Assembly: GCA_003439945.1 (NCBI GenBank)
Contig: QVRM01004776.1
Coordinates: 1 to 64,000, forward strand
Reading direction: 5' to 3'
DNA from: Dermanyssus gallinae
Taxonomy: Eukaryota > Arthropoda > Arachnida > Mesostigmata > Dermanyssidae
DNA length: 64,000 nucleotides
Positions 1 to 10,092 of this stretch are shown in pieces (the first letter of the stretch is position 1; each line of letters starts with the position of its first letter). Made by a program: the position numbers and the translations under genes. The notes below the pieces were generated by a model. The model saw only the letters and a list, made by a program, of their open reading frames with translations. It was not told the origin of the DNA and searched no databases.

Positions 1-835
1 AACAACTGCGACGTTTGCTTAAGTAAACGCGTGTGCCCGCATTGATAGCGCTTGTACGGTTTTCGTGGTGAGAGTGATGAGGTGGAACCGTGATGGGTCA
101 TCAGTATATGCCAAATCCGTGCCTCTGTATACCTACGACTGCTATTAATAAACACAACAACAACAACAGCAAAAACAACGACGACACGACAACAACAACA
201 TCAGAAGTACAACAATCAGCCCGTGTAACGACTAATTCTACAGTTACAACTACATCGAGGACTCGAAGAAACTTTGCTTCGTAGCGATATTGCTGTTGTT
301 GCTGCTGTGCTAATGCTGTTTCAACAACCACCAAGAACGATCGAATAGCGACACAGTCAGCGAAGAGGAGCACGTGCGTCTCTGACAGACGGGTGGCGAT
401 CCGACTTCGCTCGGATTGACATTCTCATTGGATTCAGTGATTCGAACGGAAAGATCCGGACAGCCTCTAGCGTTATTGTGACCACCCGTACTGTGTGTTT
501 CGTCCGTCACTCTATCGGATTATTATCTGGCGGCCCGTCTCTCTCGCTGCTGTCCTCTGGGCGTGTCTCTCTTCCAGATAAACACACTCTCAATCTCTCG
601 CACTCTCTTGTTGTCTTTCCTTTATATGTGCGCATAGAGAGAGATCTGTATTGCACATATAGAGGACAACTCTACTGCACATATAGAGACAACTCTATTG
701 CACATATAGAGAGACCTCGCCCCTTCCCCCCCCCCCATCATAAATACCACCGTTCAAGATTATCATCATCACCATCATAATTATCATTAGCACCATTAGC
801 ATCGTGGAGGTGGTTGGTGGTGGTCGTGGTCCAAC
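1..835. other. Non-coding leader region upstream of the candidate first exon
   Basis: This stretch holds an imperfect AAC/ACA-rich tract around 153-260, a short GTT/GCT tract around 290-310, pyrimidine-rich sequence around 535-625, a 24-bp tandem repeat (650-714), a C run near 727-736 and CAT/CAC-rich sequence at 755-800. Short ORFs here are shadows of these simple repeats. If the ATG at 836 is a real start, part of this stretch would be 5' UTR and promoter. No convincing TATA box with an initiator at the right spacing was identified. Confidence 0.5.
650..714. repeat. 24-bp tandem repeat, about 2.7 units
   Basis: Units start at 650, 674 and 697 and share the core TTGCACATATAGAG followed by ACAACTCT. 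The second unit has lost one base and the third is partial. The repeat lies about 120 bp upstream of the candidate ATG at 836, so it would fall in the 5' UTR or proximal promoter if that gene is real. Confidence 0.8.
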
Positions 836-2365
836 ATGGAGCTCGATGCGATGACGGTTAGTGGCGGCAGTGGGGTGTCCTCACGAGTTCGCATTCGCCC
901 ACCAGCCATACAATGATCATCGGCGGCGGCGGGTGCGGCTGTGGGGGCGTCGGTGGCGGAGGGCGTCGGCGCAGGTCAGACGCAGCTGATGTTCGCCGAC
1001 GAAGAGGACGCGTTTAGCTTTGCGTTCGGCGACAATCAAGAAGGAAGGCTACGAGAAGCAGTTTCTTCGACTTCGACAAGGATGACTCGTCGTACCATTC
1101 GCTGCCCTCCGTGCCGTCGGTGCCGTCCACACCGTATACGACAACGACGACGACGCCCACCAGCGCAAAATTTAGCCGGGGGTGCAGGTGACGGGGGTTT
1201 TGACGGTTGCCTAGCGTCTAGCGTTGGCCAGACGACAGTACTAGGCCAACACAGCAGCAGCAGGACCAGCAGCAACAGGTGAATTCCGAGCCGGAGTAGT
1301 GGTCCTTACAGCAGCTGGCTCAACCGTTGTCGACCTGTTCGAGTACGAAGAACAGCTGACGCTGAGGCGGCCGTAGATTCGTCAACGACGAACGACGACG
1401 ACGTTAACGATAAACCTTGATTCGAACCATCACGGTCATCAGCATCATCATCATCATCATCATGAGCAGCAGCAGAACCCAGAACGCATCAATCGCCATC
1501 ATCATCACCTCATCAACAACAACAACAACAACATCATCTCATCATAACCACAACCAACATCATACATTGTCAATGAACCACAACAATAGCAACAGCCATA
1601 ACACTACATTAGCAACAACGGTTGGCCGCAACAACAACAACAACAGCAGCAACGACAACAGCAACAACAACAACGACAGGTGTCAAGTGCTAACCAATGG
1701 ACTACTACTACCAACGAACACGGAATCGTCATCTATTGGAATGGTATTGGGCGCTGTCACCGCTGCCGGTAGTGAAGCAGCGGTGCATCTCGCGCACCCC
1801 CACCACCACCACCAAACAGCGAAAGCAGCCACAACAACAACACCAACGACAACAACAGCAGTCGGAGTATCAGCTTGTGCAGCAAGCAACAACATCAACA
1901 ATAACAGAAGCTGCGGCGACCACAGCAACAGCAACAACAACAATAGCAACAACAGCACACCGCCATCGCCGCTGTCCACAGGAAGAATCAGCCGGCGGCG
2001 GCACTGTTGTTGTTGTTAGAGCAGCGACGACAGCAACCTGCACCGTCGTCTGTCCACAGCAGCTGCAACAACAACAACAACAGCATCAACATCATCAGCA
2101 GCAACAACAACAGCATCAGTAACAACAGCAGCAGCAGCAGCATCAACAGCAACAACAACAACCGGCCCAGTAGTGGTGGAAGCGCCATCGTCGCCTGTAG
2201 CAACAGTAGTAGTAGTAGTAGTAATACAGGCGGCGTCGTGGTGACGGCGGGCAACCACCACCATCACCAGCACCAGCACCATCACAACCATCATCATCAC
2301 CACGACGTAACGGCAACGATGGCGGCGGGCGGCGGCGGCTTCGGCGACTCAACTCGTCAACAAAG
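836..2365 (+). CDS. Candidate first coding exon of a Q/H/N/S-rich protein, reading frame disrupted
   Basis: The ATG at 836 lies in CCAACATGG, a strong invertebrate start context, and opens as MELDAMTVSGGSG. That frame meets one TGA (914-916) but continues protein-like to FADEEDAFSFAFGDN (near 1036). Other frames then take over: KKEGYEKQF (1038-1064), FDFDKDDSSYHSLP and a PSVPSTPY-TTTT stretch (to 1188), then VVDLFEYEEQLTLRRP (frame of 1245, TAG at 1374-1376) running into His/Gln/Asn repeats. The final segment (frame of 2007) reads RPSSGGSAIVA, then His/Gln runs, then MAAGGGGFGDSTRQQ, and stops at CAAAG|GTGAGT. Low-complexity Q/H/N/S/A tracts are typical of arthropod developmental regulators, but no DNA-binding domain is visible. 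The breaks could be assembly indels, a decayed copy, or chance coding look in trinucleotide repeats. Similar composition does not extend to the opposite strand in a comparable ordered way. Confidence 0.42.
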
Positions 2366-2371
2366 GTGAGT
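2363..2371 (+). other. Consensus 5' splice donor
   Basis: The sequence CAAAG|GTGAGTG places a near-ideal GT donor at 2366-2367, directly after the Gly/His-rich reading frame that ends at 2365. In that frame the exon would end two bases into an Arg codon. A weaker donor-like site (CACAG|GTGACA) lies at 2969/2970. Confidence 0.5.
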
Positions 2372-2613
2372 GACCGAAAAGTCATCGACCCCAGTAGTCA
2401 GTCGCAGTCAGCCGGCGGGCTGGCTGGTGGCTGGCTGGTGAGCCGCCGTTTGTTCTCCATCAAAACAACAACAATCACACCAGCAACAGCAGCAGCACCA
2501 CCACGCACACAAACCACAGTAGTGCCGGCGGCGGCGGCGGCAGCAGCAGCGGTAACTGACTGCAGCAGGCATCAGCTGCGACCGGCGCGCGCGCGCGGTC
2601 GCCACCCGCAATC

Positions 2614-2670
2614 ATGACAACAAGCGCGGAAACAACAACAGCAACAACAAAAACAACTACTACTACTACT

Positions 2671-2702
<32 letters not shown>

Positions 2703-2969
2703 TTACTACTACCACTACCACGGAAACAACAATAACGGCAGCACTAGCAGCAACGATAACAATGCTAACAGCAACAGCACAAACAACAACAATAACAACA
2801 GCAAAAATAACAACAACAGCAAAACAACAACAATAACAACAGCAACAACACCTTCACATGCAGGACTCAGTAAGAGCAACAACAGCAGCAGCAGCAGCAA
2901 CAACAACATTGCACGCAACGGCGACGGGAGTCGACGAGTTCTAGTCAGAGCAGTGTTAGGAGAGCACAG
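2614..2969 (+). repeat. TAC and CAA/AAC/CAG trinucleotide tract
   Basis: A (TAC)n block at about 2655-2720 is followed by degenerate AAC/CAA/CAG repeats to about 2910. The plus-strand frame is open for 119 codons (Thr, Tyr, Asn, Ser runs) and ends by a weak donor-like CACAG|GTGACA, but the open frame is explained by repeats that lack stop codons. It could be an alternative extension of the upstream exon; the sequence does not decide this. Confidence 0.6.
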
Positions 2970-3268
2970 GTGACAACATCGTAGTAGTAGTAGTTGTTGT
3001 TGTTGTTGTGTGACTTCATTCGATCCGACGTTGGCGTCAGCCAGCTAGCCAGTCAGTGGAATGACTCGTTTGCTCGGACACGCGCGGGCAGACTACGCGG
3101 TCAAATCATAGACTAACGATCATGTTGATGCTGCTGCTGATGATGATGATGATGACAATGACAATAACGTCGGCATCGGTAGCGGGATGATGATAATGAT
3201 GATGATGATACCACGGCGGAAACTGGGAAAAATGAATTGCATACGCGCGCGTACAAAGGATATGTACA

Positions 3269-3272
<4 letters not shown>

Positions 3273-3341
<69 letters not shown>
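3273..3341. repeat. (TA)n microsatellite
   Basis: An uninterrupted TA dinucleotide tract of about 69 bp, the first of the long TA tracts of the window. It is preceded by GATGAT/ATGATG-rich sequence at 3138-3210. Confidence 0.97.
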
Positions 3342-3343
<2 letters not shown>

Positions 3344-4305
3344 CACAGTCACATCCCCGACCTCATAATATACGCTTACAACTAAGACGAGCAAATAGAC
3401 AAAATACATGGGACAGAGATTAGAAAAATAGATGTTCGCTACCATCGATCATTGTTTAAGACCATCAGTAATTAAGCAAAACAATGATACCACCACCACC
3501 AACAACAACAACAACACAACACAATCACAATAAGAATATCGTAAATAACCACCGGCAGCGCAATGAAGCAACAGAAGCTAGAGCGAATGCTAGAACGCGT
3601 ACTTAAACAATAAGACACAGTGAGAGTAGCACAGTACGCAATACCTGTTGACTTAACCGCACAGCGTTGTGTTCGAAATTGTATCAACATATTCACACTT
3701 GTCGTTGGCTGTCGACAAAAGCTGTGTACCTTTGCTACTGGTGTATCAATTTATTGACGTTGCGCTGCAGATTGTACACAGCTCCAAAAGCAAATCGACA
3801 AACAACCAAACAAACGTATATTGATGTTATTAATAGCACGTGTGTTGTTGTTTTTCTTTTTGCTGCGATGCGTTTGTGCTTGTTACTAATTTGCCACTAC
3901 TGCGAACGCTTATAATGAAAATCAAGTAATAATAATAACAACACCTGAACAAAAGAAACACGAGCAAGCACAGCCTTTATTGTCAGAAATACGTCAAACG
4001 AAAATGCACCCGCGGCTTGATGAGTGCTTATTCTCCCATATCTGCTGCTATTTGTTCGCAGTGCAAATCATACGTAAAATACGGCTCTAAGATTCAGCGG
4101 TCTCACCCATGCGAGTATCAAACACAACAACGAAAAAAAAACAAAGAATGTATCAGATCAGCGAGCATAACAATGTTAACAGTTAAACTAGTAAATGCCA
4201 CGAGCAGTCACATAGTAGTGATACCATCGTTGCTATAGGAGTCCTGTTATGTGCTTTAGTGGTGGATGCTGTATGGTGGCCCAAGTTTAGTTACAACAAG
4301 GTAAT
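3342..4305. other. Unique non-coding sequence
   Basis: Ordinary mixed-composition DNA with short CAA/CCA runs near 3490-3520. No ORF longer than about 80 codons and no recognisable element was seen before the SINE that starts at 4318. Confidence 0.5.
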
Positions 4306-4633
4306 TTAACTAAGTTATGGCGGCGTGGTCCAGGGGTCTAGTGCGCTAGTCATGGTTGTCATCTACCGGGGTGTCGCAGGTTCGATCCTTTTAATTAATC
4401 GAATTTTCTTTAAGCGATGATTATCGAGAATAGATGATAAACCATATACCGCTGAAAGTCAGCGGCCGTGCTGCCACAAGGACTGTTGGGGAAACCCTAG
4501 ATATCTCAGCGTGTGACGCCCTCAGTGCATTGAAGATATGCTTCAGGGTGAGTTCCAAGCCCGTAGAGGACGGAGGATGGTCTAAAATTAAAACAGTCTC
4601 CTTAAAAAAATGTATTCCACATTAACTAAGTTA
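4306..4633 (+). mobile_element. SINE family 1, copy 1, full-length with 12-bp target-site duplication
   Basis: The element body is 4318-4621. It is flanked by a perfect direct repeat TTAACTAAGTTA (4306-4317 and 4622-4633), the mark of reverse-transcription-mediated insertion. The head resembles a tRNA: a box-A-like TGGTCCAGGGG about 60 bases before a box-B-like GGTTCGATCC (4379-4388). A unique body of about 220 bp follows, with blocks such as GAATTTTCTTTAAGCGATG, ACAAGGACTGTTGGGG and GTGCATTGAAGATATG, and an A-rich end near 4604. Two further copies in this window share head and body in the same order. Such elements carry an internal RNA polymerase III promoter and depend on LINE enzymes for mobility. 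The parent tRNA is not clear. Confidence 0.85.
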
Positions 4634-5962
4634 ACGCTAAACAACTCGCCGCTGCAGTATTGCACACCACAACGCCACTGTCATAATTGTGGTCATAATC
4701 GTGGTGGTAAATCTCACTGCCTGGAGGCTATAGCCTTTGGAAATTAATGAAAGAAAGAGAGAGAGAGAGAGAGAGTTAGCTTGCTGTGGAAGGTATGGAG
4801 AGAGAGAAATTGAAGGTGGAGAGTGTCAGAGAGACACAGACAGAACTACCTTCTACTGTATTTTCTGCAGATCGTGCCAGAGTTCTATCAATGCTGTTGA
4901 GGCCACGTTTGCTCGCCCCACGAATGGGGGCGTGCCTTCGATAAATCTCTCTCACGCTGACGCAACAACGACAACCCACCAATGCTTGTCGGGCCTGTTT
5001 GCCAGTCGTCGCCCGTTTGTCTGTGTATCTCTCTGACTGCCGGCGCCTGCTCTCTAGGAAATTCGATCGTTGCTTCCTCGTTGCGTTCGGCGTACAACCG
5101 CAGAACCGCTAGCCGCATCCGAAAGCGTCGACATACACAATAATTCCGAATTCTTCACTGGTTCCGTCCTGATGTTTCTGAAGTTAGAAACGTAACGATA
5201 TCCGCATGGCCAAAAGAACAACAAAGACAATAACAATCACCATAGTGGCGACTATACTAACTACAGCGGCAACAATGTCAACAGCAACAAAAACAACAAG
5301 TCATGTACGTGTATTATTGTACCATCGATCGAATAAAGGAGTTAGTTCGTAACTTGAACGCTGAAGCTGAAGACACGCCGCTTCAATTTGTGCGCCAAAC
5401 ATTGTTGGACCTGTTGATGCATATCCGAGAATATGCCATGTAGGCCAATTGCGCGTTAAACGATGTAGTCGAGATCCATCATCATTAGCAGTAAAAATCA
5501 CCACTGAGGAGAGAAGATACCTGGCACCGTCACACGGCAAATGGTTGACATAAGCTAGAGGGAAAAGCTAACGTAAGCGTTTGTAAACTTTATATTCGCT
5601 GAACTGATGCTGCCTGCATCCGGAGGTCTTTATTTGCCGCGTACTTAATACTATTGTGTCGTCTTCGTAGTGCTGTATTATTTAGCACAAGTAAGGGGTC
5701 CAACGTGCCACGTGAGGTTTTGTCGGGCGGGACATGTGATATGACTCGAGTACCAGCGTGATTACCAGATGCTCATTTGTTAGCTCGAGTGGAAGTCCCG
5801 AGTAGAATAGTAGCCCTTGCCCTTACAACCTGCTTTATCCTTAAATGGAAAGATGTGGTAAACTTTCCGTTACTTTTCGATAGGTTTGCAAACAGTCTCC
5901 CTGCTCAGGTGTTCAGTTCGGAAACAAAATGAGGAAACTAGCGACTCAATTAAGTGAGACAG

Positions 5963-5964
<2 letters not shown>
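4634..5964. other. Non-coding sequence with a (GA)n tract
   Basis: Contains a GA-rich run at 4750-4812, then mixed sequence with CAA-rich patches at 5210-5300. Short ORFs on both strands at 4737-5236 overlap each other and lack domains. Nothing else recognisable. Confidence 0.5.
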
Positions 5965-6056
<92 letters not shown>

Positions 6057-6058
6057 TA
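5965..6058. repeat. (TA)n microsatellite with a phase slip
   Basis: About 94 bp of TA repeats with one phase break (ATAATA) near 6003 that joins two shorter tracts head to tail, then a degenerate end with ATACG. Confidence 0.97.
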
Positions 6059-6179
6059 CGAGTATATATTTATAGAGAGAGAAATGTCGAAAGGCAGAGA
6101 CAGAATAAATATAAGTGGCTTGTGACTCAATAGTGAGGGCCACTGAGTCTAACCAACTGAGTCAACCGAACGTGTACGT

Positions 6180-6468
6180 ACGCGAGGTTAGGCGGGCGGC
6201 TCTTCTCGGAACGTGCACACGAAGCGCAAGACGAGCTCAGCACGGCGAATTCTCCGCTAAGTCTGCGGCTAGCTCCGCGCCGCCGTTTCGGCTGTTGTCG
6301 CCTCTGCCGCTTTGGCCTCCGTCACTCTAGCGCGACTCTCTGACGCGACCCACTTACTGTAGCGGACGGACGCTGAGCGCCGTCGGCTCTCGTCGACTGA
6401 ACTCCGATCTCCGCGCTCTGATTGTCGCAGGTTTACTTGCGGCGTTCGTCAACGGTGCGAGCTGCTTG
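6180..6468. other. CpG-rich segment, possible promoter or 5' UTR
   Basis: This stretch is visibly richer in C+G and CpG than its surroundings (GCGGGCGG, CGCGCCGCCG, GCGACTCTCTGACGCGACC). It leads into a small ORF with an ATG at 6469. CpG-rich islands can mark promoters in some arthropods, but no core promoter motif settles this. A chance GC-rich patch is an equal possibility. Confidence 0.25.
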
Positions 6469-6642
6469 ATGAACAGCTTCGACAGATTTTCGTCGTCGTC
6501 GCCATCGTTGTCTTCCTTTTCTTTGGCTTCTTCTTATTCTTCTTCTGCTGCCAGTGTTTCTTCTTTTTCTTCTTGCTCTTCTGCTTCTTCTCGAAATTAT
6601 ATAACCAACAAACCGCCGCTACTTAGTGCACCGACTGGTTGA
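6469..6642 (+). CDS. Small Ser-rich ORF, 57 codons, doubtful
   Basis: An ATG at 6469 opens MNSFDRFSSSSPSLSSF and runs as a Ser-rich peptide ending RNYITNKPPLLSAPTG before TGA. It lies directly after a CpG-rich segment. The Ser runs come from TCT/TCG repeats, which have no stop codons, so length is weak evidence. The non-repetitive ends (MNSFDRF and NYITNKPPLL) are what make it worth listing. No domain or signal peptide is recognised. Confidence 0.15.
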   Translation: MNSFDRFSSSSPSLSSFSLASSYSSSAASVSSFSSCSSASSRNYITNKPPLLSAPTG

Positions 6643-6828
6643 CTGGCTTACTAGTTGCAACCCCCCATACCGACGATGGGATTGTTCGTTGTTCATCGAT
6701 CTCTATATCGCTCTCTGTGTCTTTCTCGCTTTATCCCCCGTTGGTTCAAAATCGTCTCTGATGGGTTATGTAGGCGTAGAGACGTTTCACTGTTTCTCCT
6801 CGATACTGCCGCCCTTGCCTCGTCATTT

Positions 6829-6868
6829 ATCTCTCTCTCTCTCTTATATATATATATATATATATATT
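6829..6868. repeat. Compound (CT)n(TA)n microsatellite
   Basis: A CT tract of about 16 bp runs directly into about 24 bp of TA. The same junction recurs at 13039-13080 and, reversed, at 27874-27947. Confidence 0.95.
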
Positions 6869-6978
6869 CTCCCCGTCAATCTACGCTACCACCCCCAACT
6901 CAACGCCAGCTCGAACGTTCTCGGCAACATCGGCCTTCTCGAGAAGTTTAATGCGACGATGACGATTGATCCCATTGA

Positions 6979-7009
6979 GGGGTGGGGGGGTTGGGGGGGG
7001 GTAAGGGGG
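6979..7009 (+). other. G-quadruplex-forming motif
   Basis: Four G runs of 4, 7, 9 and 5 bases are separated by loops of 1, 2 and 3 bases (T, TT, TAA). This fits the standard intramolecular G-quadruplex pattern with very short loops on the plus strand. Confidence 0.8.
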
Positions 7010-8354
7010 TGCGTCGTCACCCGTTCGATTCCCCCTTTAGGTAGGATGGGACTGTTGTTCTTGGTTGTTGTTGTTGTTGTGGTGATCGTTGTCGACATTG
7101 CGTCTCGTCGTCGCATCGATGCGATTAGGCAGACGCGTGGGGAGCTGGGACAACGACTCTTTCCTGCTATTTATATTCGATACTACTGCAAATGTTCTCC
7201 AAGTGCTACTGCGGCTGCTGGTGCTACTGCAACTATCCCTCGGACTACTGCGACTTCGATTGGCTGTAGTAGTTAGAAGTCTGATGACCCAAACAGATGG
7301 GGTGGCGCTGGCTCGATCTCGGCGGTTCGATCTCGTCGCATCTCAGACATACTCTTGACTACTCGAAGATGGAACATATTTTGTATCTTTCTCTTGCTCG
7401 CTTTCTCTCTCTCTTTCGTTATAAACATTGTGTGTGGGTGTGCATATTTACATGTACAAACAGGTATGCATGAATCAATATGTACATACATACATACTGC
7501 ATGTACATACATATTGTATGTTGCGCATTCAAAACGAATTGAGTTGTATCAAGTTGGCAGAAATCGTCGATATATGTCTCATTGGCAGTATTCGTCTATT
7601 CAAAGCGAAGGCTCGAGTTGCACTGACAATCCCTGGCGAGGCTCGTTTTTGAAATTTTTGGTTGTCGCCTGTACATGCTTCTTCTTATATATTCTGACAT
7701 CCAGCAAGTGCAAGAGGTACCTCTTTGTGTCGTCGGTTACGCTGGTAGGCAGATTCCACACACTAGCACACCGCATTTCCATGCACCCGGAAAACACGCG
7801 TGAAGATACGGAATTCCACCGTAACCGTATCAAGATGAATACTCCTTAAAAGAGCGCAGGTTTGACTTAGTTGTTTGACTGCGTAAACTTGGTCTCCGCA
7901 TGCACGCCTCTCACTAACACCTGTTTGATCTGTGCAGTTTTCGTTCACTGATACGCTCCATACGTTTAGTCACATCATTCTTTTTTGTTTAGTATTATTC
8001 AAAAAATGGTTCCCGATTTCGTCGTTTTACGGCGTTATGTGTTTTTCTGTTGCTGAGGCAGACGATAAAAATACAGAAAAAAATAGAGGCTGTGATGAAA
8101 CGGCTTGTACGAGCGAGTAAATATCTGTTGCGAACAGCGGCAGAGCCCCTGGCAGTACCTCTTACCTGTTCGACGCATATGTCTGGTCTGGAGACACCTC
8201 GTAGTGACGGATATCTTGCTCGAGACTGTGTAGACGTTCGGCTGGTGGTAAAGCGTGACATCGATGGTCGTAAGCATTTTTCCTTTTCTTCTCTCTCATC
8301 GCTGATCCCCCATCCCTGCTCCCTATTTTTCAGTTGGGGTCTGCCATGCTTTTT

Positions 8355-8383
8355 GGCGGGCGGGCGGGCGGGCGGGCGGGCGG
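8355..8383 (+). repeat. (GGGC)n tetranucleotide array, G-quadruplex potential
   Basis: About seven GGC/GGGC units in tandem. Five consecutive GGG runs with single-C loops satisfy a G-quadruplex pattern on the plus strand. Confidence 0.85.
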
Positions 8384-9342
8384 AAGGCTTTCCTATTTGT
8401 CTGCCAGTCGTCTACCGTCTGTCTGGCTGATCTGTTGCCACAACAGGTCCCAGCAGTCGGTAGGTACACAGGACTACGCGCCAGCAGGCGGTAACTGACT
8501 CCGCTCTCCGTCGTGTCGAAGACATGACTTACGCTAGCGGACCTGCACTGATCATGTCGGGAGCTACCGTTTGAGGCTCTGTCGGGCTCAGTTGGCTAGA
8601 CCGCGCGGCTGGCAGGCAGGCAGACAGGCAAAAACGAAGAAAACTAAGAAGAGAAAGAAAAGAGGAAGAGGAAGAGCTCATCGTCATCATTAACGATGAG
8701 CTCCATTGACCTTCTTTCACCTCCAGAGCCGGAGCCCGACCCAGTCGGCTATGTCTACGGCTGTGTCTGATAGGCTACGGCCAAGCTCAGGATGCGGCGG
8801 CACGACCACAGATGTAGAGAGCGCATGAGAAAGAGAGAAAGAGAGAGAGAGAGAGGCGCTGGGGACAGAGAAAAAAATAGGGGAACAGAGAAATATGAGT
8901 GTCTGGTTCGTCTCGCCGCCGCCGCCGCCACCGACGGTGCGCACAGCAAAGAACAATGCTTAATGGTGATTATGTAATCAAGACAAGTCTAGCTATGAGT
9001 CGTACGTAGTAGCTTATGACTGTTAGAGTTAGAAGCAGACGGAGAAGGAGGAAGCGCACCTTGTTCGAAGCGTACCTCGACGAACGACTCGGAACCACGA
9101 CAGGGAACAACACAATGCCAATGCGGGCAGCAGGAGGTGACCAGAATATTGCGGCGGCGGCGGCAGCGCCTCATATGTTCCATCCGGGATCGGCGGCGTC
9201 CGTCCGGGATCCTATGCTCCCGCTCATACACATCACGTATCGTATCTTTCCGACTTCTTCTCTTCGTTCTGCGTCTTTGTCCTCCTCGCACCGCATACAC
9301 ATGTAGGTACATACACACACAGGCAAATACGCATATACTGTC

Positions 9343-9343
<1 letters not shown>

Positions 9344-9428
<85 letters not shown>
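9344..9428. repeat. (TA)n microsatellite
   Basis: About 85 bp of uninterrupted TA, preceded by a short ACACAC run near 9312. This explains the Tyr-Ile runs in ORFs on both strands here. Confidence 0.97.
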
Positions 9429-9431
<3 letters not shown>

Positions 9432-10067
9432 TTAGTATACATAGACTCCCCTACATACTCGTACATGCATACCCACATTATTTTTCCACTAGTCCTGCCC
9501 CGTCCTCCGCTCTCGCCCCGGCGCTCAATTGTTGGCTCTCCGGTCTGGCCGACTCCAGACGACAGACAGTGCGACCAATCGTCACACTCAACGATGAGCC
9601 GCATTGCTCATCGCTTCCCTCGATTGTCATCCATCGTTGTGGGACGATGGAACTGTGCTGAAATGAATCTGAAATGGCATAGCAGCTTTGTTCCACCACC
9701 GTGGTCGCCGCCATCATCAAGGCATCATCAAGTTGAAATTGACTAATGAGTCCCGTTGGCGTTTAAAAGAGACAGCGTCGTCAGACTAGTTTTTTTTTCG
9801 TTTTCCCGTGCGCAGTTCTGCAGCAGCTTTCACTTGAGTGACTGATTAAAACTAAAAGAAACCGGGAGACAAAGAGAGAGAGAGAGAGAAGAAAAGTAAA
9901 TGCGACGTACAGGCGTGGGAGCAACTTTGTAGGCAGTCACATACGATGTATCAGATGCACGACTATGCCGCCATAACCTATGGTTAGTATAGGAGCCTAC
10001 GGTTTTGGGGATAGTCTAGCGGCAAACATGTGTGCAATTGTGCTATTGACCTTTCCAGGTCATACAC

Positions 10068-10092
10068 TATATATATATATATATATATATAA
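10068..10092. repeat. Short (TA)n microsatellite
   Basis: About 25 bp of TA in otherwise unique sequence. Confidence 0.9.

Noticed and set aside
1988..2303. Minus-strand poly-Leu and poly-Val ORFs
   Set aside because: Shadows of the CAA/CAG/CAT-rich candidate exon on the plus strand.
4318..4390. Functional tRNA gene in the SINE head
   Set aside because: No complete cloverleaf can be drawn and the same head occurs in three copies linked to the same body.
7019..7040. CCGTTCGATTCCCCC considered as a tRNA box B
   Set aside because: No box A or paired stems at the expected distance upstream.
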